Below are positions 10,641 to 22,374 of a stretch of 64,000 bases of DNA, in pieces. The translations under genes were made by a program, and so were the position numbers. A model generated the notes under the pieces. It worked only from the letters and a program-made list of their open reading frames with translations, was not told the origin of the DNA and searched no databases. Within the stretch, counting starts at the first letter, position 1, and each line of letters starts with the position of its first letter. The stretch comes from Gnetum montanum (Eukaryota; Streptophyta; Gnetopsida; Gnetales; Gnetaceae): assembly GCA_015680685.1 (NCBI GenBank), contig MNCI01036144.1, positions 482,927 through 546,926 of the forward strand, read 5' to 3'.

Positions 10641-11290
10641 GAATCCTAGACTAGCATGAAGGTAAGCACCTAGAAGGTTTCCTTATCCTCAAGGCAACCT
10701 AAGGTAATTCCACCAACACCAATAGACTTATTATCTAAGTGGAGCTCCACCACAACTGTATGCATAGTACCATTAGTGGTAGCATCCAAAATCATGGGAG
10801 ATGCCACCACCAAGGTAGCAATACCCTTACATGCAACCAAATCTGTATGAGTACTATGTTTAGCAACCCATGTTTCTACATGACTCTTCTAGTCATGCTT
10901 CTTCTTATTCCTACAACCCTCTAGAGTATTATTGAACTCATTCTCCATCTCCTAGAGGGGAATCCCCATATCCTTATCACCCTCATCATCCTTTAGCACA
11001 TGTTCCTCCATCCTCAATCCAATTACTACCTATTCCATCCATAAAAGATGATATTCCCATGTAGCCACAATAATGTAACACTACTAAGGCTGTTAACTTA
11101 TAGTTGGCTTCATAACCAAGTGGTTCAGAACCCAGATCCTATAAAAGACCATTGTTTCAAATCAATAGCCCTACTAAGCCCTCACCTACTTATGCATCTG
11201 GCCACCCTATGTCTTCTTCATCCTCTACATCCATTCCTTTTGAGAGCCATTCAAACCAAATGCCATCCAATATTAGCACTGTCATGTTAA
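10640..11290 (+). pseudogene. Gag C-terminal, Pro/Ser/Tyr-rich linker of element C
   Basis: Frames here read Pro-, Ser-, His- and Tyr-rich peptide (for example PSPRGESPYPYHPHHPLAHV, about 10,945-11,005) between gag and protease. B has a comparable Pro/Ser/His-rich tract at 29,898-30,512. No zinc knuckle is visible. The frame changes several times. Confidence 0.5.
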
Positions 11291-11664
11291 TCCACATTGT
11301 ATCTTATTGGATCAAGGTTGGTAACCTTCCTAGGAAAATATCTGATCCTAGAAGTCCTCTCATATACTTGCAAATTGATTGGAATGTGCCATGCAAGGCT
11401 CTTCTTAATTCAGGTTCTGGTGTTAACCTGATTTTCCATGAAATGTACAATGTTAGGAACCTATGTCCTCTAAAGAAGAGTAACATCCATTTAGAATTGG
11501 TAGATCAACCCATCAATATTCCCTTGGGACTAGTGAAGAACATTGTGATCACTATCTCTAGGTGGTCATATCCTACTAATTTCTTGGTGATCAAAGTTAA
11601 CAATTGTAAGGGAAACTTCACAATCATTATGGGAAGGGCTTTCTTGAGCATTGTTGATGCATGA
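11152..11664 (+). pseudogene. Retropepsin-like protease of element C
   Basis: A 170-codon open stretch carries the protease. It reads ALLNSGSGVNLI (about 11,398), then LELVDQPINIPLGLV, and later FTIIMGRAFLSIVDA (about 11,617-11,661). These match the gypsy aspartic protease order DSG(A/S), hydrophobic strand, and ILGRPFL. The catalytic Asp of DSG is Asn here, as a single G-to-A change would produce, so activity would be lost. It lies between gag and RT as expected for gag-pro-pol order. The family cleaves the gag-pol polyprotein. Confidence 0.8.
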
Positions 11665-12289
11665 ATGGGCATTAGAGATCTTTCCTAGAGATTTTCAAGG
11701 AAAATGCATATGGAAAGATTGAAAAGAAGTGAGTTCCATGCATCATGTATAGTGATACAAGGTGTAACTATGTGCATAAACTCTAGTCTATTAAAAGCAC
11801 ATCAGTCAAAGCTTGCTGATAGTGTGCAGATGAATCTAAAATCGAAAAGTGCTTGTACGTAGTAGCCACAGAATATGATGGCACCCAATGGATAATAGCT
11901 AATTCCAAAAATGGCACACTTTGCATGGAACCTACTAAGAGCATAACTTGTGCCTATATTGAAGGCATGGATAACTAGAGCAAGTTCATCACCAACTCTC
12001 CAATGATGAACCTGATGATACCAATTAGGGAGAGTTAAAAATCCTTGATAGTTTTAAATAAGATCCCTTATAGTTGAAAACTCTACGTACTAGTATGGAA
12101 TATGCATTTCTAAAAAATGACAAGTTGGTGATAATCAATGCTAACCTTACTCCTAAACAAAAAAGGATGTTGTTGAAGGTGGTTAAAAAATGGCCAATAG
12201 TCTTTGCTTGATCATAGTGTGAACTCATAGGGACTAATCTTAGGATATGCCAACATTGCATCTATACCAATTTGGCCATGCAGCCAAAG

Positions 12290-13140
12290 AGGTAGCTGCA
12301 ATAACGGCTAAATCCAAAATTGAAATAGATCATCAAAGAGAAAATTAAACAACTCTTCAAGGTAGGGTTCATCTATCTAATTATGAATAATGAGTGGGTT
12401 AGCCCACTTGTAATTTTACCAAAGAAAAATGGTAAGTGATGAGTCTATATTGATTTTAGGTTGTTCAACATGATAACATTTAAAGATCATTTTCCATTGT
12501 CATTTCTAGACTAGGTATTGGAAACTATTTTTGGGCATTGCTATTATAGCTTTCTAGATGGTTGTAGTGGCCATAACCAAATTTAGATCATGCCCAAGGA
12601 TCAAACCAAAACAACATTCACAAGTAATCGAAAAACTTTTTCATATCATCAAATGTCCTTTGATCTATGAAATGCCCTTGCAAAATTCCAATGCTTGGTC
12701 CTGATCATTTTTCAATAGTAGATTAGTAGTAAGATGGAAGTCTTCATGACTAACTTCTCCACCTATGATGCTACATTTGAACAAGCCCTAGACTACCTTG
12801 AGAAAGTGCTTAAAAGGTTTGTGGAAACTAATATTTGGCATAATTGGCAAAAGAGTGATCTCATGGTCTAGGAGGACATTATGTTGGGGCATAAAAGTTT
12901 TGAAGAAAGGATTGAGGTGGACCCTGAAAAGATTTAGGTCATCCAAAGAATAGCCCACCAACTGGAAACTGTTAAAGATGTCTAGTCATTCCTTGGACAC
13001 ACTAGCTACTACTAATGATTCATAGAGAATTTTTCTAAGATCATGAAACCATTAGTTGAGCTCAAAAAGAAAGATGCTCTACTCATATGGACCAAGGAAT
13101 ATGAAAAGGCATTTTAGCAGCTTAAGGAGAAGCTTGTAGA
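12290..13140 (+). pseudogene. Reverse transcriptase of element C
   Basis: The frame with stops reads KVGFIYLIMNNEWVSPLVIL and PKKNG (about 12,360-12,432), FLDGCSGHNQI (about 12,552), a YHQMSFDL region (about 12,645), FMTNFSTYDATFEQALDYLE (about 12,745) and VLGH-like MLGHKSFEERIEV (about 12,882). These are the gypsy RT blocks in order. The catalytic DD of the FMDDF box reads TN, and many stops are present. The LEKVLKRFVETN..NWQKS stretch is Athila-like. It would copy element RNA into cDNA. Confidence 0.85.
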
Positions 13141-13560
13141 AACTTCAATTTTATGAGCATTTGATTGGTTCCATCCATTTCACATCATGAAAGATGCATC
13201 AAACTATGCCTTGGGAGTTGTGCTTATAGAGTTGGATGATAAAAAATATTCGTATTACATTCATTGTGCAAGCCAAAGCATTATGGGTGCACACCTCAAT
13301 TACACTACAAAGGAGAGAGAGCTAATGGCCATGGTGTATGCCCTGGAGACATTCAAACACTATGTGCTTAAATACAAGGTGTTTGTGCACACTAATCATA
13401 GTATCATTTACTTTTTGATGAATAAACTAATGGTGAGCCCCCATGTCATACAGTAACTAGTGATCTTGGAAGAGTTCAATCTTACAATGATAGATTGAAA
13501 GGAAAATGAGAATGTGGTCACTATCACTTGTCTTGATTACAATGGAACAACAATAAGAAA
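13141..13560 (+). pseudogene. RNase H of element C
   Basis: An 89-codon open stretch (13,187-13,456) reads MKDASNYALGVVLIELDDKK, then HCASQSIMGAHLNYTTKERE, then LMAMVYALETFKHYVL and VFVHTNHSIIYFL. These match the gypsy RNase H pattern (DASDYAVGAVL, LNYTTTEKELLAVV, VYTDHAALRYLL). The Asp of the TDH motif reads Asn. It removes the RNA strand during reverse transcription. It follows RT directly and is followed by the integrase zinc-finger region. Confidence 0.9.
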
Positions 13561-13619
13561 TTGAACAAGAGTTAGACCATGGAAGAAACAATAAGATCAC
13601 TAGCATCCTTACTTATCTT

Positions 13620-14800
13620 CTTACTCAAGAGATTCCACAAGAGTTAGACCATGGAAGAAACAATAGTTAATTCATCAGGCCAAATGCTTCATGGAGATTA
13701 ATGGACATCTTTACAAGGTGTGTGTTAATGGCTTAATTCATTGGTGTGTTCTTAATGCTAACCAACTACACATTCTTCAAGATGCTCATGATGGTCTTTG
13801 TAGGTGTCATTATGCAAGAAGATGCATGATCATTAAAATCCTAATGGTAGGATACTATTGGCCAACAATCTTTTGGGATGCCCACCAATTTGTCTACACT
13901 TGTGAATACTATCAACGAGATGGTGGGATGTTTGCTTGAATGGAGAAACCTCAGTAGTGGATCTAACCAATTGAACCCTTCGACATCTGGGGCATAGGCT
14001 TCATGAGTTTCATCACAACCATGTCAAATGGAAAGGCATACATAATAGTTGTTGTTAATTATTGTTTGAAATGAATATAAGTAGCAAATGTCACTAACTA
14101 TACATCTTCCACTATTTCATGGTTTGTACAAAAAAATGTTGTAAATAGGTTTGAAGTACCATGTGCACTAATTTCTAACAATGGTAATCATTTTATAGGT
14201 GCTACTTTTTGCAAGCTCATGCAATGCCTAGGGGTTGAACATAAATTAAGAACACCCAACCACCCCCAACCCAATGGTCAAGTAGAGGTTACCAATAGGG
14301 AGATCATGAAAATCCTAACTAGAATAATTAGAAAATATAGGAAAGGCTAGACCAAAAAACTTAGTGATGCCCTTTGACCCTACCACTCCCCATGAAAGCT
14401 TTCTATAAGCTACTCTCCCTATGAGCTAATATATAGAAAATTACCAACTCTTTCAGTTCAATCCAAGCGTCGTACACTTTCAACAGGCTATGACTTGAAC
14501 CTTAACTTAAGCCTTGCATAAAAAGAGAAATTGATCAACCTTAACATGCTAAATGAGAATCAATTGATGGCCCTATCCTTGAATGAAATGCACAAAGCAT
14601 TCAGTAGACAATGCCATTACATTAGGATAAGGAAAGTGAAATTTCAACCTAGAGACAAGGTCCTTTATTTGAACCCCACACATGTAACTCAATGAACTAA
14701 GTTCCAAACATTGTGAGAAGGGCTTTATATCATTTATGAAACCTTTCCTTCTAGGGCCATGTTGATTTACAAACGTGAGAGCTTAAATAGAAAAGCAACT
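13620..14800 (+). pseudogene. Integrase of element C
   Basis: The open stretch 13,691-13,939 reads LHILQDAHDGLCRCHYARRC and VGYYWPTIFWDAHQFVYTCE, the HHCC zinc-binding region (HX...H, CEYYQ). A frame from about 13,967 gives QPIEPFDIWGIGFMSFITTM (core start with the first catalytic Asp position reading Gly), ALISNNGNHFIGATFCKLMQ (second Asp reads Asn) and NHPQPNGQVEVTNREI, which keeps the third catalytic Glu. The C-terminal part is traced to about 14,760. Two frameshifts and several stops occur. The enzyme would insert the cDNA and leave 5-bp duplications like the GTTAT seen around C. Confidence 0.85.
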
Positions 14801-14929
14801 AGTCAACATATAAGTTAAACCTTTCCATAAGCCCACATAAGGCAGTGCAAGCAACACATCATTAGATGGATGACCTTGCTCAATCCTTCAGATATCCTCC
14901 TTTTAACTTAGTTGTGGGTGAGGTGGCCA

Positions 14930-16439
14930 TTCATGCTAACTATGTAAGTGGCTTCTCATTATTTCTATTTTTTTGTTTTTACAATGTTTTTTTGCACTTT
15001 CTTTGTTTTTATACCATTTTTTTCTATACTTTGTTATTTTTTAGATTTTTTTAATAATATTTTTAGTTTGTTCTATTTTTCTTGAATATTTTTACAATTT
15101 CTTGTATACTTTACTTTATTCTGGTGTGAATTTTTCTTGTCTTTTAATAAAAGTGCTTTATTGCCAATAGGACTCAGTGATGTTGTAGTTGTTTACTAAT
15201 GGTGGTTTGTACCTAATGTTTTTGATTACTAATGTAGAGTTTTTATTTTTGAATTTTGATGATTAATGACTAAGACAGGTTTCTTTTACATGGAATAGGC
15301 AATGAGTCCACATCATATACCCATCCACCAACTCTATGGTTTTCTTGGTTTTGAAAACATAAGGTTACTTTTTCATTAATAAAACTTTAACAAACTTGTG
15401 ACCTTGGTAGTTTTCAAACTTAGAAAAGATTTAAAGGTTTGAAAACAATGTGACTTCAAGGGGATTCAATACTATTTGTGCCTTTTTACTTATTTGAATG
15501 CATATGTGTTTTCATGGATTTCTTACTATTTTGAATTGACCAATAATAAGAAGTTGAATTAGTATTTGTGTGGTGTGGTTCCCATCCAAAAAATTTATAC
15601 AAATATAAAATATATAAAAAATGATGGAAATTCAAAGAACATCCCTTATATGAAATAAATGAGCTACAAGCATTGGTTATGAGACTTGAAAGACATGTTA
15701 CCCATGCTTGATGGTCCCCTCTAACTAAGGCCCTTTCTCACTTCCTTCTTCTCTTTTCTTCTTAAATAAGGAATGGTGGTTATCTATGGGATCATTCTTG
15801 TGTCTTGAGGAGGTGGATTGGTCCTAGAGTGGTGATGTAAAGTCACTAAAAGTGGTTGGTTTTGATTTGGACTAAGGTTGGACTTTACCAGGTCATTTAA
15901 CCATATAATCGATAGGGGACTTCATGTGACCATGATTGGGAAACCCATTCCACTCTCTATCTCATCCATCAATGCTTTCCATTACTCATCTCACTATTGA
16001 TTTTCAAATTTTTTTTAATGTCTTAGTTTCATGTGTTGAAATTCCTAGATAGATTCTTTGGGATTTGGGTCCCTAACTTTTTGTAACCAATAATCATCTG
16101 TGGGACCCATACACTCCTTAGTTGAGGTTATGCAAGGGTAAAAAGGGCATAGGCTTGCTATGGGGAGGACCCACTTGCATACCTCCTAGTTGGACTAGTT
16201 AAGTCCCTTATCCTTTGACATTTGGGTAATAAAATATTTTGCATTCCCCATCGATTGCATCTAAATATGTACTTCTTTAGGCATTTCTCCAATCATTCTC
16301 CATATTTTGTGTAATATTAAGTTCTCTTTATGTATTATATTGTGTTCTTGGCTTCTTGAGCTTCCATTTGACTCCAATTTCATTCAAATACTCCTTGTAT
16401 TTTTCAAATTTTAACTTAGTTAATGATGATCAATAGCCA
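14930..16439 (+). other. 3' untranslated region of element C downstream of pol
   Basis: T-rich low-complexity sequence (about 14,960-15,150) is followed by conserved blocks: GAAAGACATGTTACCCATGC (15,688), CATCTCACTATTGATT (about 15,988) and GGGGAGGACCCACTTGCATA (about 16,163). The same blocks occur in A, B and D. No coding frame is seen. Confidence 0.6.
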
Positions 16440-16530
16440 CATTAACTAGGCCTAGTCGATGTAGCTAACCATGTTGACTAGGCCCTATTGATGAAGTTGA
16501 GTTGACAAAATGGAAAAATTCTATATATAG
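16440..16530 (+). promoter_or_regulatory. Putative internal promoter of element C
   Basis: TAGGCCTAGTCGATG, CATGTTGACTAGGCCC, TATTGATGAAG and GTTGAC lie just before TATATATA (16,522-16,529). The words resemble those of C's own LTR promoter (GTTGACATGG, CATCAATG), not the GATATC palindromes of A, B and D. Confidence 0.45.
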
Positions 16531-16977
16531 CACCCACCACTTATGAATTGTTTTCCATTTTCTTCAAATGTAAGGGGAGTTTTATTAATTTTTTTAGAGG
16601 TCAAAACCTTCCAGAGCCCATAAATTTCATATTGTTTGTCTAATTCACTTGGTTGCTTAGCCTTGTAGCTTTTGTAGGTACACTTTACATCGTGGGAGCC
16701 ACAAACCTTAGGTTTTTGATAGAATTTTTTTTTACAATTTTTCTAACTCCCACATGGATTTAATGAATAAAATAATATTAAATCATCAACCTATGAAAGT
16801 TAAAAATTTTCAACATACTCTGGTAACCTATGTAATTAGATCATAATAAAATAATATTAAAATAATCAAAGTAACCATGATCACAACTTAGCCAAGTGTA
16901 ACTATTCCAAGAGATAAGATATTTCAAATGTTTCAAAGTTATACAATAAGTGCTAATCCTTGGTCATGTTGTAATTA

Positions 16978-18424
16978 TAGATGGCACCTAGACCAAAATG
17001 TCTGTAGGAAGGAAGACCATCTCAACCAAGGGACAAACAACCTAGAGCTAAAAGAGAGTAGTAAGAACAAGCAGTAGAAACTCATGCAATGGGACCTGTT
17101 TGGGAGAAGCTTGAAGTGGAATCTATCTAATAGATTCCTAAGAAAGTGACTATAATTGAACAATCCCATTGAGATGAGGTGCCAAGACTAGTGCCAAAAC
17201 TTGAGGTTACATTAACTCAAGCCTAACTTGATTAGATCAAGCCTCATGACATCCAATGTTCAGTTCTCCAAGAATTAAACTTTGGACGATTCTTAGAACA
17301 TGCTCCACCAAAAGTCAAGATGTAGTTGTAGAGCTCTCTCATGTGGCCAATCATCACTTCCAATAGGAAATGGTACATGGGAAAGATATATCTCTCTAGA
17401 ACGATAGGTGGGTAAAAGCCACTATGAAAATCAAGGACATTCATGTGTCCTACTTGGTGGAGGCCATTGTGTAGGCCCTTGGCTTACTTGATATTGGAAC
17501 AAATTTGGTAGAGATCTCTACACAATGATGTTATGGAGTGGACTACAAAGAGTATGGTGCACTCACCTGCAGAGTGTGTATATTTTAAGAGAGCAACCTA
17601 TTACCTTAATCCAATAGTGAGGCCTAGTAAGATGACTACCATTTCCACTTGTGTGTGTGCTGCTCTAAGTGGAAAATTCCCTGTGAACCTTCTATAGCTA
17701 ATCTATATAGAGATAGATAAGTGATTTAAAAAAAAATGTAGAAGGAAGGTTCTACCCTTTCCTTGCCTCATTAGGAAACTATCTAAAAGGTAGGAATAGT
17801 TCACTATGCCAACAATATAATTAAGCATACTCCTTTTACCTCTTGGGTAGAAATGATAAAAGAGAAGACCCCTTCCACAACCAAGGAAGAGGAGAAGCAA
17901 GCACCACCTCTACTGCCCACTCATGAAACCACACTAAAGTCCCATGCTACCCTTGAAAAAATGTACAATATTTGAGAGTAGCTCTTGCATGAGTAGGAAT
18001 AGCAAGCAAAAATGAGTGGTGATGATCCATGTGTGTATCATCCATGAATGAGTCACTTTAATGAAATTGCTTGAACCATCAACTAGATGGAGGAAGGTAG
18101 GCTAATCTTTTTAGCCCAAAGAATGTAGCTACCAACAAGATTAAATCTAGCACCTAAGAGGTAATGGTCCCTCTCTCAAAAAAATAGTAATTCCACAAAA
18201 TCTCTAGGAATGCTATTACTTTCTCAGTGTGTTTAGAGGAGGGAGAGGGGGTAGTTTTCTTCATGATGCAATACCATGGGTAGGAGACAATAAGAAAGGT
18301 GGTTATTGATAGAATTAATGAGGCATTGAATGCACTTGTGACATCTATACTAGATTTTTCTAGACTCAAAGATGTATAGACATCCATAGGAATAGCTAGT
18401 GGCAGATTGAGTGCAGCCCAACAA
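16978..18424 (+). pseudogene. Extra 3' ORF of element C, truncated and decayed
   Basis: An ATG at 16,978 directly follows AATTATAG, as in A. Mostly one frame, with many stops, reads MAPRPKCL..., ELNFGRFLEHAPPKV (about 17,270), ECVYFKRATYYLNPI (about 17,570), ISTCVCAALSGKFPVNLL (about 17,640) and VLPFPCLIRKL (about 17,750). These align with VIMELNFESFVKFTPEAV, YFKIKTYHLFP, VSTYAERGCAVLMGKVNANL and LPFPCLIRKLC of A. The coiled-coil half, the tail and the polypurine tract are missing, because the sequence joins the middle of the 3' LTR at about 18,424. Confidence 0.7.
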
Positions 18425-19007
18425 CTTTCTGATAAATGTTGCAGCACTTCAAAATAGATGAATTTTTTACTTATGTATTGAATGTTTTATGCAATTTCCT
18501 TTAATGCTTTAAGTAATTAAGTAATCAATTAAGCTAAATTAAGCTAGATTAAATAGTGATTAATTAAGCACATAAGAACAACCACTTCGAGCATACGCTT
18601 GATGCTTGGTAATCCCATTAATGCTTAACGTTTCGTAATCCAATAGTGTTAAACATGTTCAAGATGTATATGGCAAGTGGGAACAGATGCTTATGTTAGG
18701 ATTAGTTAGGTGTAGCTAATTAGATTAAATTATAAATTTAATTATTTTATTTTATTCAATATTCTTTATCCTTGTGCAACTTAAAACATAAAACATAAAA
18801 ATGAAAAAAATCATATGCTTCAATTGCACTCAACCATACCTTTGCATTTCACAAGTGTAATTGGGAAGACAAAGATTGCAATAGTTAGTGACACTTCGTA
18901 GAGACCAGTGTACTTAGAAGTCTATAAGTCCATGAAATTTAACTGAATCACACATGATTTCTTAGTGATTCGTATGGTTGGGTGTAGGGTCTACTTGCTA
19001 CTCATCA
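18424..19007 (+). repeat. 3' LTR of element C, 5' end deleted
   Basis: It aligns with 8,085-8,667 of the 5' LTR, starting around CTTTCTGATAAATGTTGCAG and ending CTCATCA. The first roughly 315 bp, including the TATA box, are absent. Confidence 0.85.
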
Positions 19008-19012
19008 GTTAT
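19008..19012 (+). repeat. Target-site duplication of C, right
   Basis: GTTAT, identical to 7,765-7,769. Confidence 0.9.
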
Positions 19013-19399
19013 AAAAGTGCACTAAGTATAGAAGCCTACTTGAGGGAGAACTCACTTGTATAACTCTTGTGTCTTATGTTTGATAACCAATTCTACAACA
19101 TCTTATTCATTCCTAGTTGCTAATGCATATTCTACATCATTCATATACCTTTTAGCAATTAATATGCTTGACCATTTCCATCAACAATAATGATTAATCT
19201 TATATACTTCATCTTTCTCAAGAATGTTATTTTTTAAAATTTTCCATCAGTTATAGGTAATTTAATTATTAGAAAACATTCTTCTTTCACTAGAAATCCT
19301 CTAGAAAACATTAGAATCTTCTAGGCATTGAAATTTATCATTATTTTTTTTCAAAAATTAATCTAAAATTTGAATTTTTAAAAGGTTATATCTTATATA

Positions 19400-19475
19400 A
19401 GATGTCACATGCATTGTGATGTCACACATTATATCATAGATACGATATCATCCATATAAACTCTTTATATATGCA
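19400..19475 (+). promoter_or_regulatory. Putative internal promoter of element D
   Basis: GATGTCACATG, GATGTCACACAT and CATAGATACGATATCAT precede CATATAAACTC (about 19,453). The D LTR has CATAGATATGATATCAT and GATGTTACACAT before its TATAAATA. Confidence 0.5.
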
Positions 19476-20077
19476 TGGAACATCAAATTTTTTGTTCATT
19501 TTTCCTCTAAATAGATAAGAAGTTCATGTCATTCTCATACTAAAGAGCCATCTAAGGATCATATCTTTCATACTGCATACTTGATTTAAGCCATTCCCAA
19601 ATCCTTGGGCTTTTAGAGTGATTAGTTAAAAGGGAACACTTGTGTAAATTTGGGTGGATCACTTAATTAAGAATAATGATAACAATTTAATGATTTCATA
19701 TCATATGATTTAAAATTTCAAAATCTTATATTAATTTTAGGACCTATGTTAATATGATTTGTACCATTGAAATCAAAATTTGTGTTTCATAGGAGCATTC
19801 TACATTTGAATTTCATTCTAATGATTATTAATTAATGAATCAGGGAAAAATATTTGAATGATTAAATTTTGCAAACATTTTTAATTTTGACTAATTTTAA
19901 AATAATGTATTTTCATAATTGGATGAAATATCAAATACTAAAATCACAATTTTAAAATAAAATTAATTACTATTTGTATTTTTAATCAAAACCCAAAATC
20001 TAGAGAAGGATTACAAACAAGTAGAAGTTTTTTATTTCAAATTTTTAGGTTAATCATAACCTAGTCAATTATTATAG

Positions 20078-21135
20078 ATGCTTCTGAAGAGAATTCTAGA
20101 AGTGGAAAACCCTTGCAATCACATCAAAAAGGATCCAAAGAAAGAGAAAGAGGACAAGGATGAGATTAGCCTTTTAGTGAAGAGTAAAAGAAATAATCAT
20201 TTTTTCTCCAACTACCAACACTATCTCTAGAGGTAGACTAACAATCCATAGTTTTAGAAGATTGTATTAGAGTTATAAGTTAGTAATCAATGATATCCAT
20301 AGTTATTATGGAATTAAACTTTGGCCCACTTATGGAATTTTCTCTCATAGAAGTTAGAGCTATAACTACCCAAATTTCTATAAGGTCAAACATAGATGTG
20401 AGGGATATTTGGCTACAAAGAACCTATGAAACTATAGACAAGAAAAGATTTATTTCAAATTTAACACATACTATATTTTTTCTACCAAAAGATTAAATAA
20501 AATATTAACATATGCTACTAGCGGAAGTGCTATGCTAATGTGAAATTCTAAGAAAACATTACTCACCTATTATTTTTATAGATTTATAGAAGATTTAAGG
20601 AAAAGAAATTAGGAAAGCCAATTTTTCCATTTCCTTTCTTAATAACAATGTTGTACAAGAAAGTTGGAATTTTAGGATACACCAATGATGTATCAAAGAA
20701 AGGTCTAAATGTGTCATATGCATAAATTTTGAAGACAGTACCACCAAAGAAAGATCCCTTTTGATCTTCAAACCCATGAAGAATAAACATTGGTTTCAAG
20801 GGTTTCTAGTCTCCCTTGTAAAAAAGAAAATAAGTAAAGAGCTAGAAGCATCATCAACACCAACAACAAATATACTAGGAGCAAGTTGGAACCAATTTGT
20901 AGCATTGTATGTAAAGACTAATAAACTATTTTCCTAGTTTTCATATCCTTCAAAAGTACCTACATCAAATAATATTATAAGACTGACATGGACAACCAAT
21001 GATCCTAGGATAGAAGAGGAGAAATTATAGGTATTATTGAATCAATTTTATTTAAGAAAACTCATTGTACTAGAAAAGTAGCCTCAAGAGCCACTAATGC
21101 AATAGGAGCCACCACCACCACTAGGAACTATATGA
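20078..21135 (+). pseudogene. Extra 3' ORF of element D, shortened and decayed
   Basis: An ATG at 20,078 directly follows TTATTATAG. Recognisable pieces are VIMELNFGPLMEFSLIEV (about 20,302), a DVRDIWLQRTYE piece matching DVQKDWLEKAYG of A (about 20,392), and a C-terminal part with VKTNKLFS, VPTSNNI and TEEEKL-like IEEEKL (about 20,915-21,030). It ends EPPPPLGTI at TGA 21,133-21,135. The coiled-coil middle is absent. The ending matches EPPPPGTT of B. Several stops and frameshifts are present. Confidence 0.7.
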
Positions 21136-21380
21136 AGGTTTGCATAAGTGATTTTAAAGACTCATCAAGATTAATCCAATTTATTTTGAAATTATTATTA
21201 ATATTGTTTATCATGCTTTGCATGATATTTTTGCAATCCACTCAAATTAAGATGTAACACTTAAAGTTAGTTAGTAATCACTATTTTTATGTAGTATGTT
21301 ATTAAGTCTGTATGATCACACAAATTTTTTAACTCTATCCTCCTTTTTTAACTCTATTAAGTCTAGTTAGTTTAAGGGTA

Positions 21381-21690
21381 TGATAAATTGAACTTTTTTT
21401 AATATTTGTGATATCATATATATGATTTCATAGATATGATATCATAACTCATGCTATGATGTTACACATATGGTGTAGTGGGTTGAGATCATGCCTATAA
21501 ATATGATCTCACCATTGAGTCAATCTTACCTTTTGATCAAGAACTAACTAATCTCTATCATTTTTTTCTTAAATTTAGTGATAGTTATGAGTGCCCACAA
21601 TGTCATGATTAATAATTGTATGACATATTTATTCAAGTGGAGTGCATGGGACATTAGTCAATGTTTTTATTCACCTTGACAATGTTTTGC
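21381..21690 (+). repeat. 3' LTR of element D, 5' portion
   Basis: It starts TGATAAATTG after GTTTAAGGGTA. TATAAATA lies at 21,496-21,503. The stretch AATAATTGTATGACATATTTATT (about 21,613-21,635) matches the R/U5-like segment of A and B. Similarity fades near 21,690, so the LTR is truncated or too decayed to follow. Confidence 0.65.
21410..21503 (+). promoter_or_regulatory. LTR promoter of element D
   Basis: GATATCAT palindromes and CATAGATATGATATCAT are followed by GATGTTACACAT and TATAAATA. They look like CpG-decayed versions of the GATATCGCG palindromes of A. Confidence 0.5.
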
Positions 21691-22374
21691 CTTTGTTTCA
21701 AACTCTGCTAATAATTCAACTATAGAATTAGGGGTTCAACTATTTTTTGCAATTTTAATAGATGACATTAGCCCAAAAGAAGTTTACTAGCATGCTGATG
21801 CATATCACAAGGCATTCTTGCTATTCCATCATGATGAATAAAAAATGATATTTTTGAATTTAGCATGAAAAACTAGGCAACTTTTGTAAAGTAACCTCCA
21901 ACATCCATGCAATTGAAAATTAAGACAATGATAAAAAATTACATTTTTAGGGCTTTCAAAGTGTTTAAAAACTAGAAAATAGTAAATTTTGATATCTTAA
22001 CATCTGTAGGAGCCTAAAATGATCCTAATATATTTAAATCTTTACTTTTTAGTATTTTAATATTTTTCAGACTTTCATTTGAACTCATATTTTGAGCTTT
22101 AACTCGCTTCACATATTTGAACTTTTTTTTTTGCAAAATTTCTTGACCTCTTAACTTAGATATTCTAGTTTGAACATTCAGCACTTTGGGCAATCTACAT
22201 ATTCACTTTTATTTGTAATGATATGAGATTTAGGCTAACATATTATTCAACTAGTATATAAATTTTAGATTCATCAACTATGTGCTTAATGCGAGATATA
22301 GGCTTATGACTTCTTTGGCTTAGAATAGTTATCTTTGTTGGACATTTAGGTTTTTTTCCCAACCACCTAGGGGT
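21691..22374. other. No gene seen
   Basis: AT-rich sequence between the truncated LTR of D and the LTR of Z1. No frame or repeat was recognised. It could include the decayed rest of D's LTR. Confidence 0.4.

Larger units (their letters stand above)
7770..19007 (+). mobile_element. Element C: near full-length Athila-type Ty3/gypsy retrotransposon
   Basis: It begins TGATGAG at 7,770, ends CTCATCA at 19,007, and is flanked by GTTAT on both sides (7,765-7,769 and 19,008-19,012). It contains a 5' LTR, a tRNA-Asp-type primer site, gag, protease, RT, RNase H, integrase, an internal promoter region, an extra ORF and a truncated 3' LTR. The Athila lineage is suggested by the RT segment with LEKVLKRFVETN..NW and the integrase EPFDIWGI start, by the gag type and by the primer site. 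All frames are broken, so it is dead. Confidence 0.9.
19013..21690 (+). mobile_element. Element D, right part
   Basis: It continues the untranslated block interrupted at 7,769. It then holds an internal promoter (about 19,400-19,475), an extra ORF (20,078-21,135), a polypurine tract (about 21,371-21,380) and a 3' LTR start (21,381). D is on the same strand as C and is visibly more decayed. Confidence 0.75.
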
